From SZUA-430 sp040080835 (GTDB taxonomy: Bacteria > Pseudomonadota > Alphaproteobacteria > Micropepsales > Micropepsaceae), in the NCBI GenBank assembly GCA_040080835.1, contig JBEBHP010000011.1:107437-171436 (forward strand): 64,000 bases of DNA. The letters run 5' to 3'. A model generated the notes under the pieces. The model worked only from the letters and a program-made list of their open reading frames with translations, searched no databases and was not told where the DNA came from. Numbering within the stretch: the first letter of the stretch is position 1; the number at the start of each line of letters is the position of its first letter. A program made the translations under genes and the position numbers. Below, piece by piece: positions 36,977-45,450 of the stretch.

Positions 36977-38704
36977 CTAGTGTCCGCGCGGTCTTGCGGG
37001 AGAGATTGAGTTCACAGGCTGACCATCGCTGCCCACAAACGTCGGCGCAGTTGGTGTCAGGAGATTGCCTGAAAATGCAGGCGGGGTGCCACCCGCCGGT
37101 GCCGCAGTCGGGATCACTTCATCAGTCGACGGGCCCGGCGATGCCGGCGCCGACGTTTGAACGACACTCGGTTCTGGCGTCTCTGCCGGAGCGGAGACGT
37201 TGAGCGCAGAATTTACGGCGCCCGAAACCAGATCCTGTGGTGCAAGAGGCGCAGCCGCCGGCTGAACCGCAGGCGCAATGCCTTCGGCAACGGCCTGAGC
37301 GGCCGCAGGCGCTGCCGCCGAAGCCTCACGAAGTTCCGCTGCCCTGGTGCAAACGCCGTACTGGCTGCGCAGTACATCGATCGGACTTGTCGATTGCGAG
37401 TTCTCGGACGCGTCGACCACGTCTGGTGAGCCAACTTCCTGCACGATCAGACGCTCGGCCACACTCTGAGCCCGGCTTGCCACCTGAACTGGGCTTGAGG
37501 CAGAGGCGTTGGTCAATGACGAACCCTTGCTCGCACACGCGGATCGCATGCGACACAGGTCCAGCATCGCCATTGCTTCCCGAAGTTGCTGCGCAGCGGC
37601 TGGCGCAGAGATATCGCAGCCAGTAGCGCCAGAAGATGCATCACTCGCGCGGTCGAGCATTGCCTGCATGCGTGCAACGTCGATCAATGCAGCGCCAAGA
37701 GAGTCCGTCGCGGCGCGCCAGTTCATTGCACTGCCTTCGACGGCTTGCGTCTCCTTGCCGAGCGAAGCCAGGTTCGCTGCCAGCGATTTCAGGCGCCAGG
37801 CCGCTTCGTTTCGCAGGTCACTTCTGCCACTGCCGCCGATTTCAGCTGCGTGTTCCATCACGCCCGCAAGTTGTGCAGCAGACACGGCGCGCTCATCGAC
37901 CATGCCGCTCGCCAGCTTGGGGAGCTGGCCGTTCGCGGTGTTCGCGCTTGAGCTGTCGACGAGCAAGGGCAGCATCTTCGTAACGTATATGGTCTCGTCA
38001 GCCACACCCTTGATCTCGGCTGAAAGCGTGGATGCGCCCACTGGCAGTTCGCTCGCAGAGCGCCCGGTTACGTGAATGCTGTAGCGGCCTCCTGCCATGC
38101 CAAGCGAGCGCTCGACGTATTGCGCATCGGAACGAAGCGAGGCGCTCGCCTGGCAGTCGATCGAGGGACAAGCTGCAGCCGCGCAACCGCTTGAAGCCCT
38201 TCGGACAGCCGCAGCAAGAGAAACCGCCGCGGCCACGGACGTCGTAGAATTGCCGTTGCAGGCCGCTGACGCCGCACGATGCACCGGAGTGCGGCAAAAC
38301 TCTTCCGATTTGCACCGGCTGGCCCAGCTGGTCAGCGCCGCGGCGGCAGCTTCAGCACCATCGGCAGACCGCTCGGCTTTCTTCAATTCGTCCCTTCGCG
38401 CGTCGGGCGCCCTGTCGAGCGCAATCGATTCACGCAACGATGTTGCTTGCTGGCGGGCATTTTTGGCGTGCTTGGCAAATGTCTGGGCGAGATCGGCAAC
38501 CGCGACACAATACTTGCATTCGCTGGCTTCCGCCTGAACGGTGTTCTGGTGCGCCTCAAGCCGAAGTTGGGCTAAAATGGCAGGCTTGGGAGGTCGAATG
38601 AGATTGAGACCCGGAGGGGTCAGGTCAACGCTGAGATAGGCGGACGTAACGCCGACACAAACGGCGCAGACAATCACGCCAATAATCGCGAGCACATCAC
38701 GCAT
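36977..38704 (-). CDS. unrecognised membrane-anchored, Cys-containing helical protein
   Basis: The 575-residue product starts with one membrane helix (VLAIIGVIVCAVCVGVTSAYL) and the rest is probably periplasmic. It is rich in Ala and Ser, largely helical, and carries many cysteines in close pairs: ECKYC, CKSEEFC, CAAAACPSIDC, and CRMRSAC, which suggests disulfides. The C-terminus is Pro/Ala/Ser-rich (about 100 residues) and ends in RPRGH. I do not recognise any family. GGTGGG precedes the ATG. A longer upstream frame crosses AT-rich DNA and is not used. It is convergent with sufE, and its own promoter lies in the 400-base gap. Confidence 0.65.
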   Translation of the reverse strand: MRDVLAIIGVIVCAVCVGVTSAYLSVDLTPPGLNLIRPPKPAILAQLRLEAHQNTVQAEASECKYCVAVADLAQTFAKHAKNARQQATSLRESIALDRAPDARRDELKKAERSADGAEAAAAALTSWASRCKSEEFCRTPVHRAASAACNGNSTTSVAAAVSLAAAVRRASSGCAAAACPSIDCQASASLRSDAQYVERSLGMAGGRYSIHVTGRSASELPVGASTLSAEIKGVADETIYVTKMLPLLVDSSSANTANGQLPKLASGMVDERAVSAAQLAGVMEHAAEIGGSGRSDLRNEAAWRLKSLAANLASLGKETQAVEGSAMNWRAATDSLGAALIDVARMQAMLDRASDASSGATGCDISAPAAAQQLREAMAMLDLCRMRSACASKGSSLTNASASSPVQVASRAQSVAERLIVQEVGSPDVVDASENSQSTSPIDVLRSQYGVCTRAAELREASAAAPAAAQAVAEGIAPAVQPAAAPLAPQDLVSGAVNSALNVSAPAETPEPSVVQTSAPASPGPSTDEVIPTAAPAGGTPPAFSGNLLTPTAPTFVGSDGQPVNSISPARPRGH

Positions 38705-39105
38705 GAAACTACCCACCAGGGAAAATACGCCCCGGTCCCCCCGCCAAATTTTCTGGCTTGTGAGGACCCCCCATTTGTTGTGGATGAGCATCACATAAGC
38801 GAATTCCTTTTGCAATTTGAGGGTGATTGATTTTTTCGGTTTTCTATGTATCTGATTCGACACATCCACTAGATGCAGTGGGGGTTGGTAAATCTCCTGA
38901 CGAAAGAACCTGATTTGGGTACCATCTCCGTAGCGATTCGGCTGTGGATACGCACAATCGGGCACCAGCCTGAACCCGGCCGGCGGCAGACAATGGTTGT
39001 GAATCGATGCCGATCCCCTTTCTCCACAAATTCAGGTCCCAATCCCGGGTAATTTCCAGCCCTGCATCCTTGCTCAGTGTCAGTCATCACGAATGGCCAT
39101 TAAGC
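38705..39105. other. intergenic region between two divergent genes
   Basis: The stretch is AT-richer around 38770-38880 and must carry the promoter for the unrecognised minus-strand gene. An open frame on the plus strand from 39007 could extend the GIY-YIG gene but has no clear ribosome site. No repeat, RNA gene or terminator stands out. Confidence 0.5.
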
Positions 39106-39474
39106 ATGGTTGGACCCGAAGGCGCCCAACTCGTCAAATTCAGCGTTCTTGGAATTGGAGAAGCGGCGCCACGCAAGCCGGGCATATTCATCTATGCCAA
39201 GCGCGGCGCTGACCGACAATGGCAGGCGCTCTATATCGGCGAGACCGTCAACATGCAGGACCGTCTGGCTTTCAATGAAATCGCAGCCGACGCACTTATG
39301 TCGGGCGCGACTGACATCCACATCTTGCCGTTGGGTGCAGATGCGGGAACCAGACGTGATCTCTGCGAGAAATTTGTTTTCACGAACCGGCCATCGCTCA
39401 ACGAAGAAGCGAGAGCACAGGCGACAACAGCCAGCCAGCAAAAGTCCGTCAGGAAAAGATCAACCGCGGCCTGA
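39106..39474 (+). CDS. GIY-YIG-like single-domain protein
   Basis: The 122-residue product carries the GIY-YIG pattern as GIFIYAKRG, then ALYIGETVNMQDRL with the conserved Arg. LCEKFVFTNRPSLNEE follows, offering a candidate metal-binding Glu and the C-terminal Asn. Other members cut DNA, but small versions like this one are often uncharacterised. No DNA-binding extension is present. The start MVGPEGAQL is chosen because it begins just before the domain; a start 99 bases upstream is possible. It is convergent with the MucR gene, ending 15 bases from it. Confidence 0.65.
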   Translation: MVGPEGAQLVKFSVLGIGEAAPRKPGIFIYAKRGADRQWQALYIGETVNMQDRLAFNEIAADALMSGATDIHILPLGADAGTRRDLCEKFVFTNRPSLNEEARAQATTASQQKSVRKRSTAA

Positions 39475-39489
39475 TAATATCTGCCCGGG

Positions 39490-39906
39490 TCAGCGACGCT
39501 TGGCGGTTCTCTGTCGACCAAGTCCAATCTGCTTAGCGAGCTGAGACCGATGCTCGGCATAGTTCGGCGCCACCATCGGATAGTCATGCGGCAGGCTCCA
39601 TTTTGACCGGTATTCATCTGGCGACAAGCCATATGACGAACGCAAATGCCGCTTCAGCGACTTGAACTTCATCCCGTCTTCCAGGCACACGATATATTCG
39701 CTCGTGATCGATCGTTTGACCGGAACCGCCGGCTTTGCGTTCCCTGCATTGGCTACGGATTCGCCGGATCCACTGCAGAGCACGCTCATCGAACGGTGCA
39801 CGGACTTGATGAGTTCAGGAACGTCCTGTGGCGATATGTGGTTGTTCGAAAGGTAGGCTGAGACCATTTCAGCTGTCATTTTCGCGAGACGCGAATTGTC
39901 TTGCAT
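39490..39906 (-). CDS. MucR/Ros family transcriptional regulator, zinc site altered
   Basis: The 138-residue protein has the MucR core: YIVCLEDGMKFKSLKRHLRSSYGLSP, then YRSKWSLPHDYPMVAPNYAEHRSQLAKQIGLGR. In usual MucR the zinc is held by Cys, Asp/Cys and two His (HLRTH); here the second His is replaced (HLRSS), so zinc binding may be weak or absent, as known for some rhizobial Ros/MucR relatives. The N-terminal MVSAYLSNNHISPQDVPELI is the oligomerising region. MucR proteins silence AT-rich DNA and regulate surface and cell-cycle genes. The start MQDNSRL is the family start. Confidence 0.88.
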   Translation of the reverse strand: MQDNSRLAKMTAEMVSAYLSNNHISPQDVPELIKSVHRSMSVLCSGSGESVANAGNAKPAVPVKRSITSEYIVCLEDGMKFKSLKRHLRSSYGLSPDEYRSKWSLPHDYPMVAPNYAEHRSQLAKQIGLGRQRTAKRR

Positions 39907-40013
39907 CGTGCTTGTCTGCTCTTTGCCGCCGATACTTGTGAATTTACGAGAACTGCTATGGCCAAGCAAGGAGAATACTTGCAGCCGAACCGGAACAACT
40001 ATCCGAACCCGCA

Positions 40014-41063
40014 TCAGTCGAGTGCGTCTACAGGCGCAACATAAGATGAAAGCTCGCGCAGACCGACAAACGGCACGAAACCCAACGCGCGGCTTTCACG
40101 TTGAACTTCGTTCACATTGTTCAATCTTCGCGCATAGTCCACCGTGAAGACAGGTTTTGCCTTTCGCAAGACTGCTTGCAGCACCGGCACGACAGCTTCG
40201 TAAGCAGGAAAGTGCATGGCTCCTGCAACATTTGCCCTGAATGCACGCAGACATTCGTCATCGAGTCGCAAAAGAAAGGAACGCGCCGACAACTCTGTCT
40301 GTGAACGTGGAACTGGACAATCACCACTCGGTCCGCCGTCGGCACCGGTAAACCAGATGTCCTCATGGGCGACACCATCGATCGCGCCGACATAGGCATC
40401 GTCGGCTAGAAGCCCCGCTGCATTCTGGGCAATTATCAAGAATGCGCGCGAGTTCCGCTTTGCGGTGCGAGAGATGTCCGCGACCCACTTTATCATTTCC
40501 GAACGCGCATTGATGTGATCGCGCCTGGCAGCCGCCAGGACGTGTTCATCTTCGTATCCACCGATCCAGTCGAGATAGACCCCATCAAATCCTGCACGCT
40601 GAATTTGATGCAGAATGCCGTCCGGGCCGGTGATCCGCGACTTCCAGGCTTTCCGCCAGTAGGCGACAGGATAGTTGCCCTGCCAGCCCTCAGGGTCGGT
40701 TCCCAGTATGAAACCGGGAGCCCCTGCCCGCCACCCTGTCTTCCAGTATCGCCGATAGTCTTCAGCTTGCCCGATATTGAGATAGGCAAAAACAAGTCGC
40801 GGACTTCCGTCGGCTTTCTCGCGAAGTCGTGCCACGACGCTGGAACTCTTTGTCGCGTCATTACCCTTTTGAGAAGAGACATCGTCGATGACGATCATGT
40901 CGTAGTCGGAAGCAGCGATTTTTGCGACCACGTCCGCTTCAAGGTCATTGTTCAGCAGAAGCAGCCAGTCGTGAACCGAAGAAAGTTCAATTCGTGGGCT
41001 TTCGGCGGTTGCCATCGCCGGAAAGCCAGCCATGGCAACCAGCATCACCAGGAAAATTCGCAC
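40014..41063 (-). CDS. secreted GH114/TM1410-like glycoside hydrolase
   Basis: A GTG start with GGCGG upstream gives a 349-residue product with a signal peptide (IFLVMLVAMAGFPAMATA). The TIM-barrel landmarks of endo-alpha-1,4-polygalactosaminidase relatives are present: YDMIVIDDVS, LVFAYLNIGQAEDYRRYW, WQGNYPVAYW and GFDGVYLDWIGGYE, where the acidic residues are the candidate catalytic pair. The usual substrates are galactosamine-rich exopolysaccharides. No polysaccharide synthesis genes are next to it, so the role is inferred. It lies between MucR and a divergent antiporter. Confidence 0.8.
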   Translation of the reverse strand: MRIFLVMLVAMAGFPAMATAESPRIELSSVHDWLLLLNNDLEADVVAKIAASDYDMIVIDDVSSQKGNDATKSSSVVARLREKADGSPRLVFAYLNIGQAEDYRRYWKTGWRAGAPGFILGTDPEGWQGNYPVAYWRKAWKSRITGPDGILHQIQRAGFDGVYLDWIGGYEDEHVLAAARRDHINARSEMIKWVADISRTAKRNSRAFLIIAQNAAGLLADDAYVGAIDGVAHEDIWFTGADGGPSGDCPVPRSQTELSARSFLLRLDDECLRAFRANVAGAMHFPAYEAVVPVLQAVLRKAKPVFTVDYARRLNNVNEVQRESRALGFVPFVGLRELSSYVAPVDALD

Positions 41064-41162
41064 AAAACCGCCTTTGATTTGCCCAGACCGGCCAGCATCG
41101 GCTACCACTGGTAAAGAGAGACTTTCCAAACTGCATTTTCTTTGCACTGACGAGTTGAACCA

Positions 41163-42602
41163 ATGTCATTTTCCAAGTCACTGGCGTCTGTCGTCGCCGG
41201 CATTGTCGCCGCGACGGTTGTCACCTCATTGCCCGCATGCGCGAGCCAAGTCGGAGACGCAGGCATTGACGGCACCAGGCTGGATGCGGTTTGGGCTGTT
41301 CCATTCTTAGGGTTGCTGGTCTCGATCGCGATCTTGCCACTGGCTGCACCACATTTCTGGCATCATCACTATGGAAAAGTGACGGCCGCGTGGGCCTTAT
41401 CCTTCCTCGTACCCTTTGCAATGATGTTCGGCGTTCAGTTGACTCACAGTGAATTTCTGCACGTGACCTTGATGGAATACGTGCCCTTCATCACGGTGCT
41501 GTTTGCGCTCTACACGATTTCTGGCGGGGTCTTCATCGATGGAACCCTGACAGCCTCGCCTTTCCGCAATACTGCCATACTGGCTGTCGGTGCCTTGATT
41601 GCGAGTGTCACAGGCACCACCGGCGCGTCCGTTCTTCTGATCAGACCACTGCTGCGAGCGAACGCCAACCGCAAATACATTGTGCACGTCGTTGTCTTTT
41701 TCATTTTTCTTGTTTCGAACATTGGCGGCTCGCTCACGCCCTTGGGGGATCCACCACTTTACATCGGCTTTCTCAAGGGCGTCGACTTCACCTGGCCTGC
41801 AATACATCTCTGGCAGATTACCGCTCTGGTGGCAGCAATTCTGCTTTCCGTGTTCTTTCTGTTGGATACGGTGTTGATGCTGCGCGAGAACGAACAGGTG
41901 CGCGCAGCCAGCGCCGACAGGATTGCAATTCAACCAAAGGGCCTGATCAATATCGCTCTCCTGGTTGCGGTCGTTGCAGTCATTCTTGCATCTGCATTCT
42001 GGAAGACCGATCTGCACATCCCGATCGGAGGCATTCAGGTTGACGCACCGAACATTCTTCGGGTCATCGTTCTGTTGGGCTTCGCTTCAATGTCGCTTCT
42101 GCTGACACCCGCAGCCTATCGCGAGAGCAACAGCTTCACTTGGGGACCGATCGTGGAAGTGGCCAAGCTCTTTGCAGGGATCTTCGTTACCATCATTCCG
42201 GTGATAGCCATGCTCAAGGCCGGATCTGCCGGCGCATTTGCTCCAGTCCTGGCCTTGGTTACATCCCAGAGCGGAGCACCCGACAATGCGATGTATTTCT
42301 GGCTCACGGGTGGGCTGTCGAGCTTCCTAGACAACGCACCGACCTATCTGGTGTTTTTCAATGCCGCCGGTGGAGACCCCCAGACGCTGATGGGTCCGAT
42401 GGCCAAGACCCTCGCTGCGATTTCAGCCGGCGCAGTTTTCATGGGCGCAAACACCTATATCGGAAACGCTCCAAACTTCATGGTCAAGGCCATCGCGGAG
42501 GAAGCCGGTGTAAGGATGCCGAGCTTCTTTGGTTACATGCTTTGGTCTGGCGCATTGCTGATTCCGTGCTTTGTGCTCACCAGCATCGTTTTCTTTTCCT
42601 GA
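41163..42602 (+). CDS. NhaD-type sodium/proton antiporter
   Basis: The 479-residue membrane protein has about 11-13 helices. The conserved half-repeat GGSLTPLGDPPLYIGFLKGVDF and a matching SSFLDNAPTYLVFF and GANTYIGNAPNFMVKAIAEE are the signature of the NhaD/ion-transporter superfamily. The first segment (VVAGIVAATVVTSLPACA) looks like a signal peptide, which is unusual for a polytopic transporter but common in this family. It exchanges sodium for protons at high pH or salt. The ATG is 12 bases from the stop codon upstream; no operon partners are seen. Confidence 0.85.
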   Translation: MSFSKSLASVVAGIVAATVVTSLPACASQVGDAGIDGTRLDAVWAVPFLGLLVSIAILPLAAPHFWHHHYGKVTAAWALSFLVPFAMMFGVQLTHSEFLHVTLMEYVPFITVLFALYTISGGVFIDGTLTASPFRNTAILAVGALIASVTGTTGASVLLIRPLLRANANRKYIVHVVVFFIFLVSNIGGSLTPLGDPPLYIGFLKGVDFTWPAIHLWQITALVAAILLSVFFLLDTVLMLRENEQVRAASADRIAIQPKGLINIALLVAVVAVILASAFWKTDLHIPIGGIQVDAPNILRVIVLLGFASMSLLLTPAAYRESNSFTWGPIVEVAKLFAGIFVTIIPVIAMLKAGSAGAFAPVLALVTSQSGAPDNAMYFWLTGGLSSFLDNAPTYLVFFNAAGGDPQTLMGPMAKTLAAISAGAVFMGANTYIGNAPNFMVKAIAEEAGVRMPSFFGYMLWSGALLIPCFVLTSIVFFS

Positions 42603-42809
42603 TTTCAGGGCGCGCATGATCTCGTCGCAGATTGCCTGCGCGCGCAGCTAGAATCTCTCGTGGTCGCACATCATAATTGGAGCAGTACAAAGCCTGTAGC
42701 TGCAGGTGGTCGTTGCCTTCACCGGAAAATTGTGCCGATTTTTGAAGGAGTGAACGAACGCGCATGTTATTTTTCTGACGCGCCCACATCAAATCTCAGA
42801 GGTCCCCAC

Positions 42810-43748
42810 ATGAAGTATCGCGCACTCCTGTCCGCATTCGCCTTGGCATCCATATTCGTACCGGTAGCACAGGCAGCGGGCACCTATAGTGACCCGCAAG
42901 GACGCTTCAGCGTCGCGTTGCCTGCTGACTGGGAGGCGGTCCAGCCGGACAACAAGCAGATAGCGGTTGTCATGGGTAAGAAATCGGGTACAGAAATTCT
43001 GGGCCTCTGTCTGGTCGTGGTGACGGAAACGCCCCAGACCTCAGGCAAGCAGCAAAGCGAAATCGACGATGCCATGACAGGCGTACTGTCCAGCGATTTC
43101 TGGAAGTCGACCTATAAGGCGCAAGGGGCACAGGACATTGTCATATCCAACGTCGGAAGCCGCGCCACGACGGGACGAAAGGTTCACTTCGTTTATTCCG
43201 AATTTACGAGCAAGGGACAGGACGGAACTTCGCTTCGCATGAAAGCGCATGAGGAAGTTCATGCTCTGCCGGGACGCATGCATGACATCGGCTGCATCGC
43301 CCAAACGGAAAAGTATGATCTGGCCAAGGCCGATTTCGATGCAATTCTGCAGTCCTACAGCCCGCAATCGGGCCTGATCGCACAAGCCCCGTCATCAGCC
43401 GGTTCGCCGTCCGTGCTTACGCTCTACGCGCGGGCCGACTTTGATGGCGTTGCGCGCGTGGTGAAGGGTGAAGTCCCCAACATCACCTATGTGTCCTGGC
43501 CAACCCGATCCGGCAGTGCGACAGTGTCAGGTTTCGGTGCGTGGCAGGTGTGCGAAGGAGTTGATTTCACCGGCACCTGCTCAGTCCTGTCCGGCGCCCG
43601 CACGGCCCCGGTGGACACGATGCTTCGGATCGGATCCGCGCGACCAATCTCGAGCGCAAATCCTTTTCTGGGCGCAGCAAGTGCCGTTTCCACCAACGCC
43701 TTGATCATGCTCAACGAAGCCGGCAGGCGGTTCAATTTGCGTCAATAG
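42810..43748 (+). CDS. secreted protein with beta/gamma-crystallin-like domain
   Basis: The 312-residue product has a signal peptide (LLSAFALASIFVPVAQAAG). The first part, about 22-185, is like periplasmic proteins with an N-terminal TYSDPQGRFSVALPADWEAV segment, a common small-protein domain of unknown role. The C-terminal 80 residues read LTLYARADFDGVARVV, then ATVSGFGAWQVCEGVDFTGTCSVLSG, which is the two-Greek-key beta/gamma-crystallin pattern, including its Cys pair. These domains often bind calcium or act as lectins or inhibitors. Two halves of different ancestry make a fusion. Start ATG follows a short AG-rich site. Confidence 0.65.
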   Translation: MKYRALLSAFALASIFVPVAQAAGTYSDPQGRFSVALPADWEAVQPDNKQIAVVMGKKSGTEILGLCLVVVTETPQTSGKQQSEIDDAMTGVLSSDFWKSTYKAQGAQDIVISNVGSRATTGRKVHFVYSEFTSKGQDGTSLRMKAHEEVHALPGRMHDIGCIAQTEKYDLAKADFDAILQSYSPQSGLIAQAPSSAGSPSVLTLYARADFDGVARVVKGEVPNITYVSWPTRSGSATVSGFGAWQVCEGVDFTGTCSVLSGARTAPVDTMLRIGSARPISSANPFLGAASAVSTNALIMLNEAGRRFNLRQ

Positions 43749-43777
43749 GCACGTGCCTTGTTGCGGAGTGACATTCA

Positions 43778-43807
43778 ACCCGCGAGTCTGGATCCGGACC
43801 CGCGGGT
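43778..43807 (+). terminator. strong hairpin after crystallin-like gene
   Basis: ACCCGCG and CGCGGGT form a perfect 7-base stem enclosing an almost palindromic GTCTGGATCCGGAC. It lies 30 bases after the crystallin gene stop, with no T-run. It likely marks the end of the upstream transcript. Confidence 0.4.
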
Positions 43808-43873
43808 CTATTGCCCCGCGCTACTCAGTGGTCGAAAAAACGGTTCCTTGAGATTTTCGGATCAATCCATCGC

Positions 43874-43888
43874 TTAACCCGCTGTTAA
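43874..43888. promoter_or_regulatory. CtrA-type box upstream of PilZ-methyltransferase
   Basis: TTAA (43874-43877), seven bases, TTAA (43885-43888), then AC: an exact match to the alphaproteobacterial CtrA consensus TTAA-N7-TTAAC. It is 108 bases before the start codon. An extra TTAACC half-site is at 43920. CtrA activates or represses motility, pilus and cell-cycle genes; binding here is predicted only. Confidence 0.55.
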
Positions 43889-43995
43889 ACAAACCCAATC
43901 AGATTGGTGAAAGGAGTTCTTAACCAAAGCGGTGCGATCCGCCAGCGCTCCCGACTGACATCGCGAAACGGCGTTGCTGACTGCAATGGAGCTCA

Positions 43996-45450
43996 ATGAA
44001 TATGCTTGCGTACGAAGAACTGAAGGGCTCCAGCGGGCGTCAAATGTTTTTCAGGCCCCGGCGGTACGATGCGTCCGAGCTCTTTTCTGACACCCCTCCC
44101 AAGCTATCTATCAACGGCGCCCTCTTCAGAATGGGCAACATCAGCCTGACGGGCATGAGCGCTGCTGCAAACCAGAGTGTGGAGGTTGATTTTGGCGATG
44201 GCGAAATCGTTCCGATCATCGTCCAGCAGGCAGGCATCGCGATCCTTGAAAGCATGGCCCGCATCGTTCGCTGCGAGCGGCACGCATTCGGGTCAAGGGT
44301 TGCATTGACCTTTCTGGACGGAACAGTCGACTTCAACTCCCTGCTGCGCCGCAACGCGCAGGCGCGCATATCGCAGCAACTGACCCAGCTCGATCCGGAC
44401 GCCGGCAGCCTCATTTCGACCGAGTACCGGGCGCACAGTGCCGACGTCATCAGGTTTCTGCGATCTTACCGCGCAATCGTGGACACAAGTCTGCAATCGC
44501 TTGCCCACCGAAGTCCGGAATCAGCGGTAGACGAAATCTTTGCGATGTGCGACCAGCGCATCGTTCCGCAATGGCGCAGCCTCTGGCGCAGGGGCAACGA
44601 CCTCGTGCGGGATATCGCAGCCGACAAGAGGCAACTTGAGGCCTGGAAGGAATTCACCGAGCTCGTGCTGACGCCGGAATTCGCCAACGGACCCGTCTGG
44701 TGGCGAAGTTACTACAAGCCGGCAGGCTATCCCGGCGACTTCGAAATCATGAACTACGTGTACGACTGGCAGCGCGAAGGAAAGGACATTTACGGCCAGC
44801 TTCTGCACCGGATTGGCCTCGACGTCTCCGAGTGTATTGCGACCCGAATGCAGGTCGTGAAGAAGATCATCGGGGAAGTTATCGTATCGAAAGGCCACGA
44901 CAATTGTGCGCATGTCCTCAGCCTCGGTTGCGGATCAGCGCGGGAAGTTCAGCTTCACCTGGACGATGCAAATACCGTGGATTCACCGGTCATTTTCACC
45001 CTGATTGACCAAGAGGAGAAAGCACTCGCCTACGCCTATGACCGGACATATCCGCTGACACTTTCAAAAAAGAAGAAGGCAAGGGTGCAGGCGCTGAATG
45101 TCTCCTTTACTGACGTTTTGCGAGGCGGGCGATGGCTTGACGACGTCGGGCCCCAGGACCTGATCTATTCGGTGGGGCTCATCGATTACCTGGTGGACAA
45201 GCGAGCACGCACGCTCTCCGAGAGGCTATACGAACGCCTGAGACCCGGTGGTCTGCTGATTGTCGGTAACATGAACGAAACCGGCCTGAGCAACTACTGG
45301 CCGATGGAATTCATCACGGACTGGCACCTGTACTACAGGACAGAAGCCGAAATGCTGGCCTGGACGTCAGGCATGCCAAATTGCAAGGCATGGACAGAAC
45401 TGGAGTCCACAAACCGCGTTCGCTTGCTCTTCGTACAAAAGCCGCGCTAA
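43996..45450 (+). CDS. PilZ domain fused to class I SAM methyltransferase
   Basis: This 484-residue cytosolic protein begins with a PilZ-like domain (RPRRY at 20-24, NISLTG at 48-53) that may bind c-di-GMP. A helical linker (about 130-280) leads to a methyltransferase with SAM loop LGCGSAREV (310-318), IDQEEKALAYAY for the ribose end, and YSVGLIDYLVDKRARTLSERLYERLRPGGLLIVGN. The ending YWPMEFITDWHLYYRTE resembles proteins annotated as PhcB-like 3-hydroxypalmitate methyl ester synthases. The product is not proven. GGAG precedes the ATG. The CtrA box lies upstream and a histidine kinase faces it. Confidence 0.78.
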   Translation: MNMLAYEELKGSSGRQMFFRPRRYDASELFSDTPPKLSINGALFRMGNISLTGMSAAANQSVEVDFGDGEIVPIIVQQAGIAILESMARIVRCERHAFGSRVALTFLDGTVDFNSLLRRNAQARISQQLTQLDPDAGSLISTEYRAHSADVIRFLRSYRAIVDTSLQSLAHRSPESAVDEIFAMCDQRIVPQWRSLWRRGNDLVRDIAADKRQLEAWKEFTELVLTPEFANGPVWWRSYYKPAGYPGDFEIMNYVYDWQREGKDIYGQLLHRIGLDVSECIATRMQVVKKIIGEVIVSKGHDNCAHVLSLGCGSAREVQLHLDDANTVDSPVIFTLIDQEEKALAYAYDRTYPLTLSKKKKARVQALNVSFTDVLRGGRWLDDVGPQDLIYSVGLIDYLVDKRARTLSERLYERLRPGGLLIVGNMNETGLSNYWPMEFITDWHLYYRTEAEMLAWTSGMPNCKAWTELESTNRVRLLFVQKPR

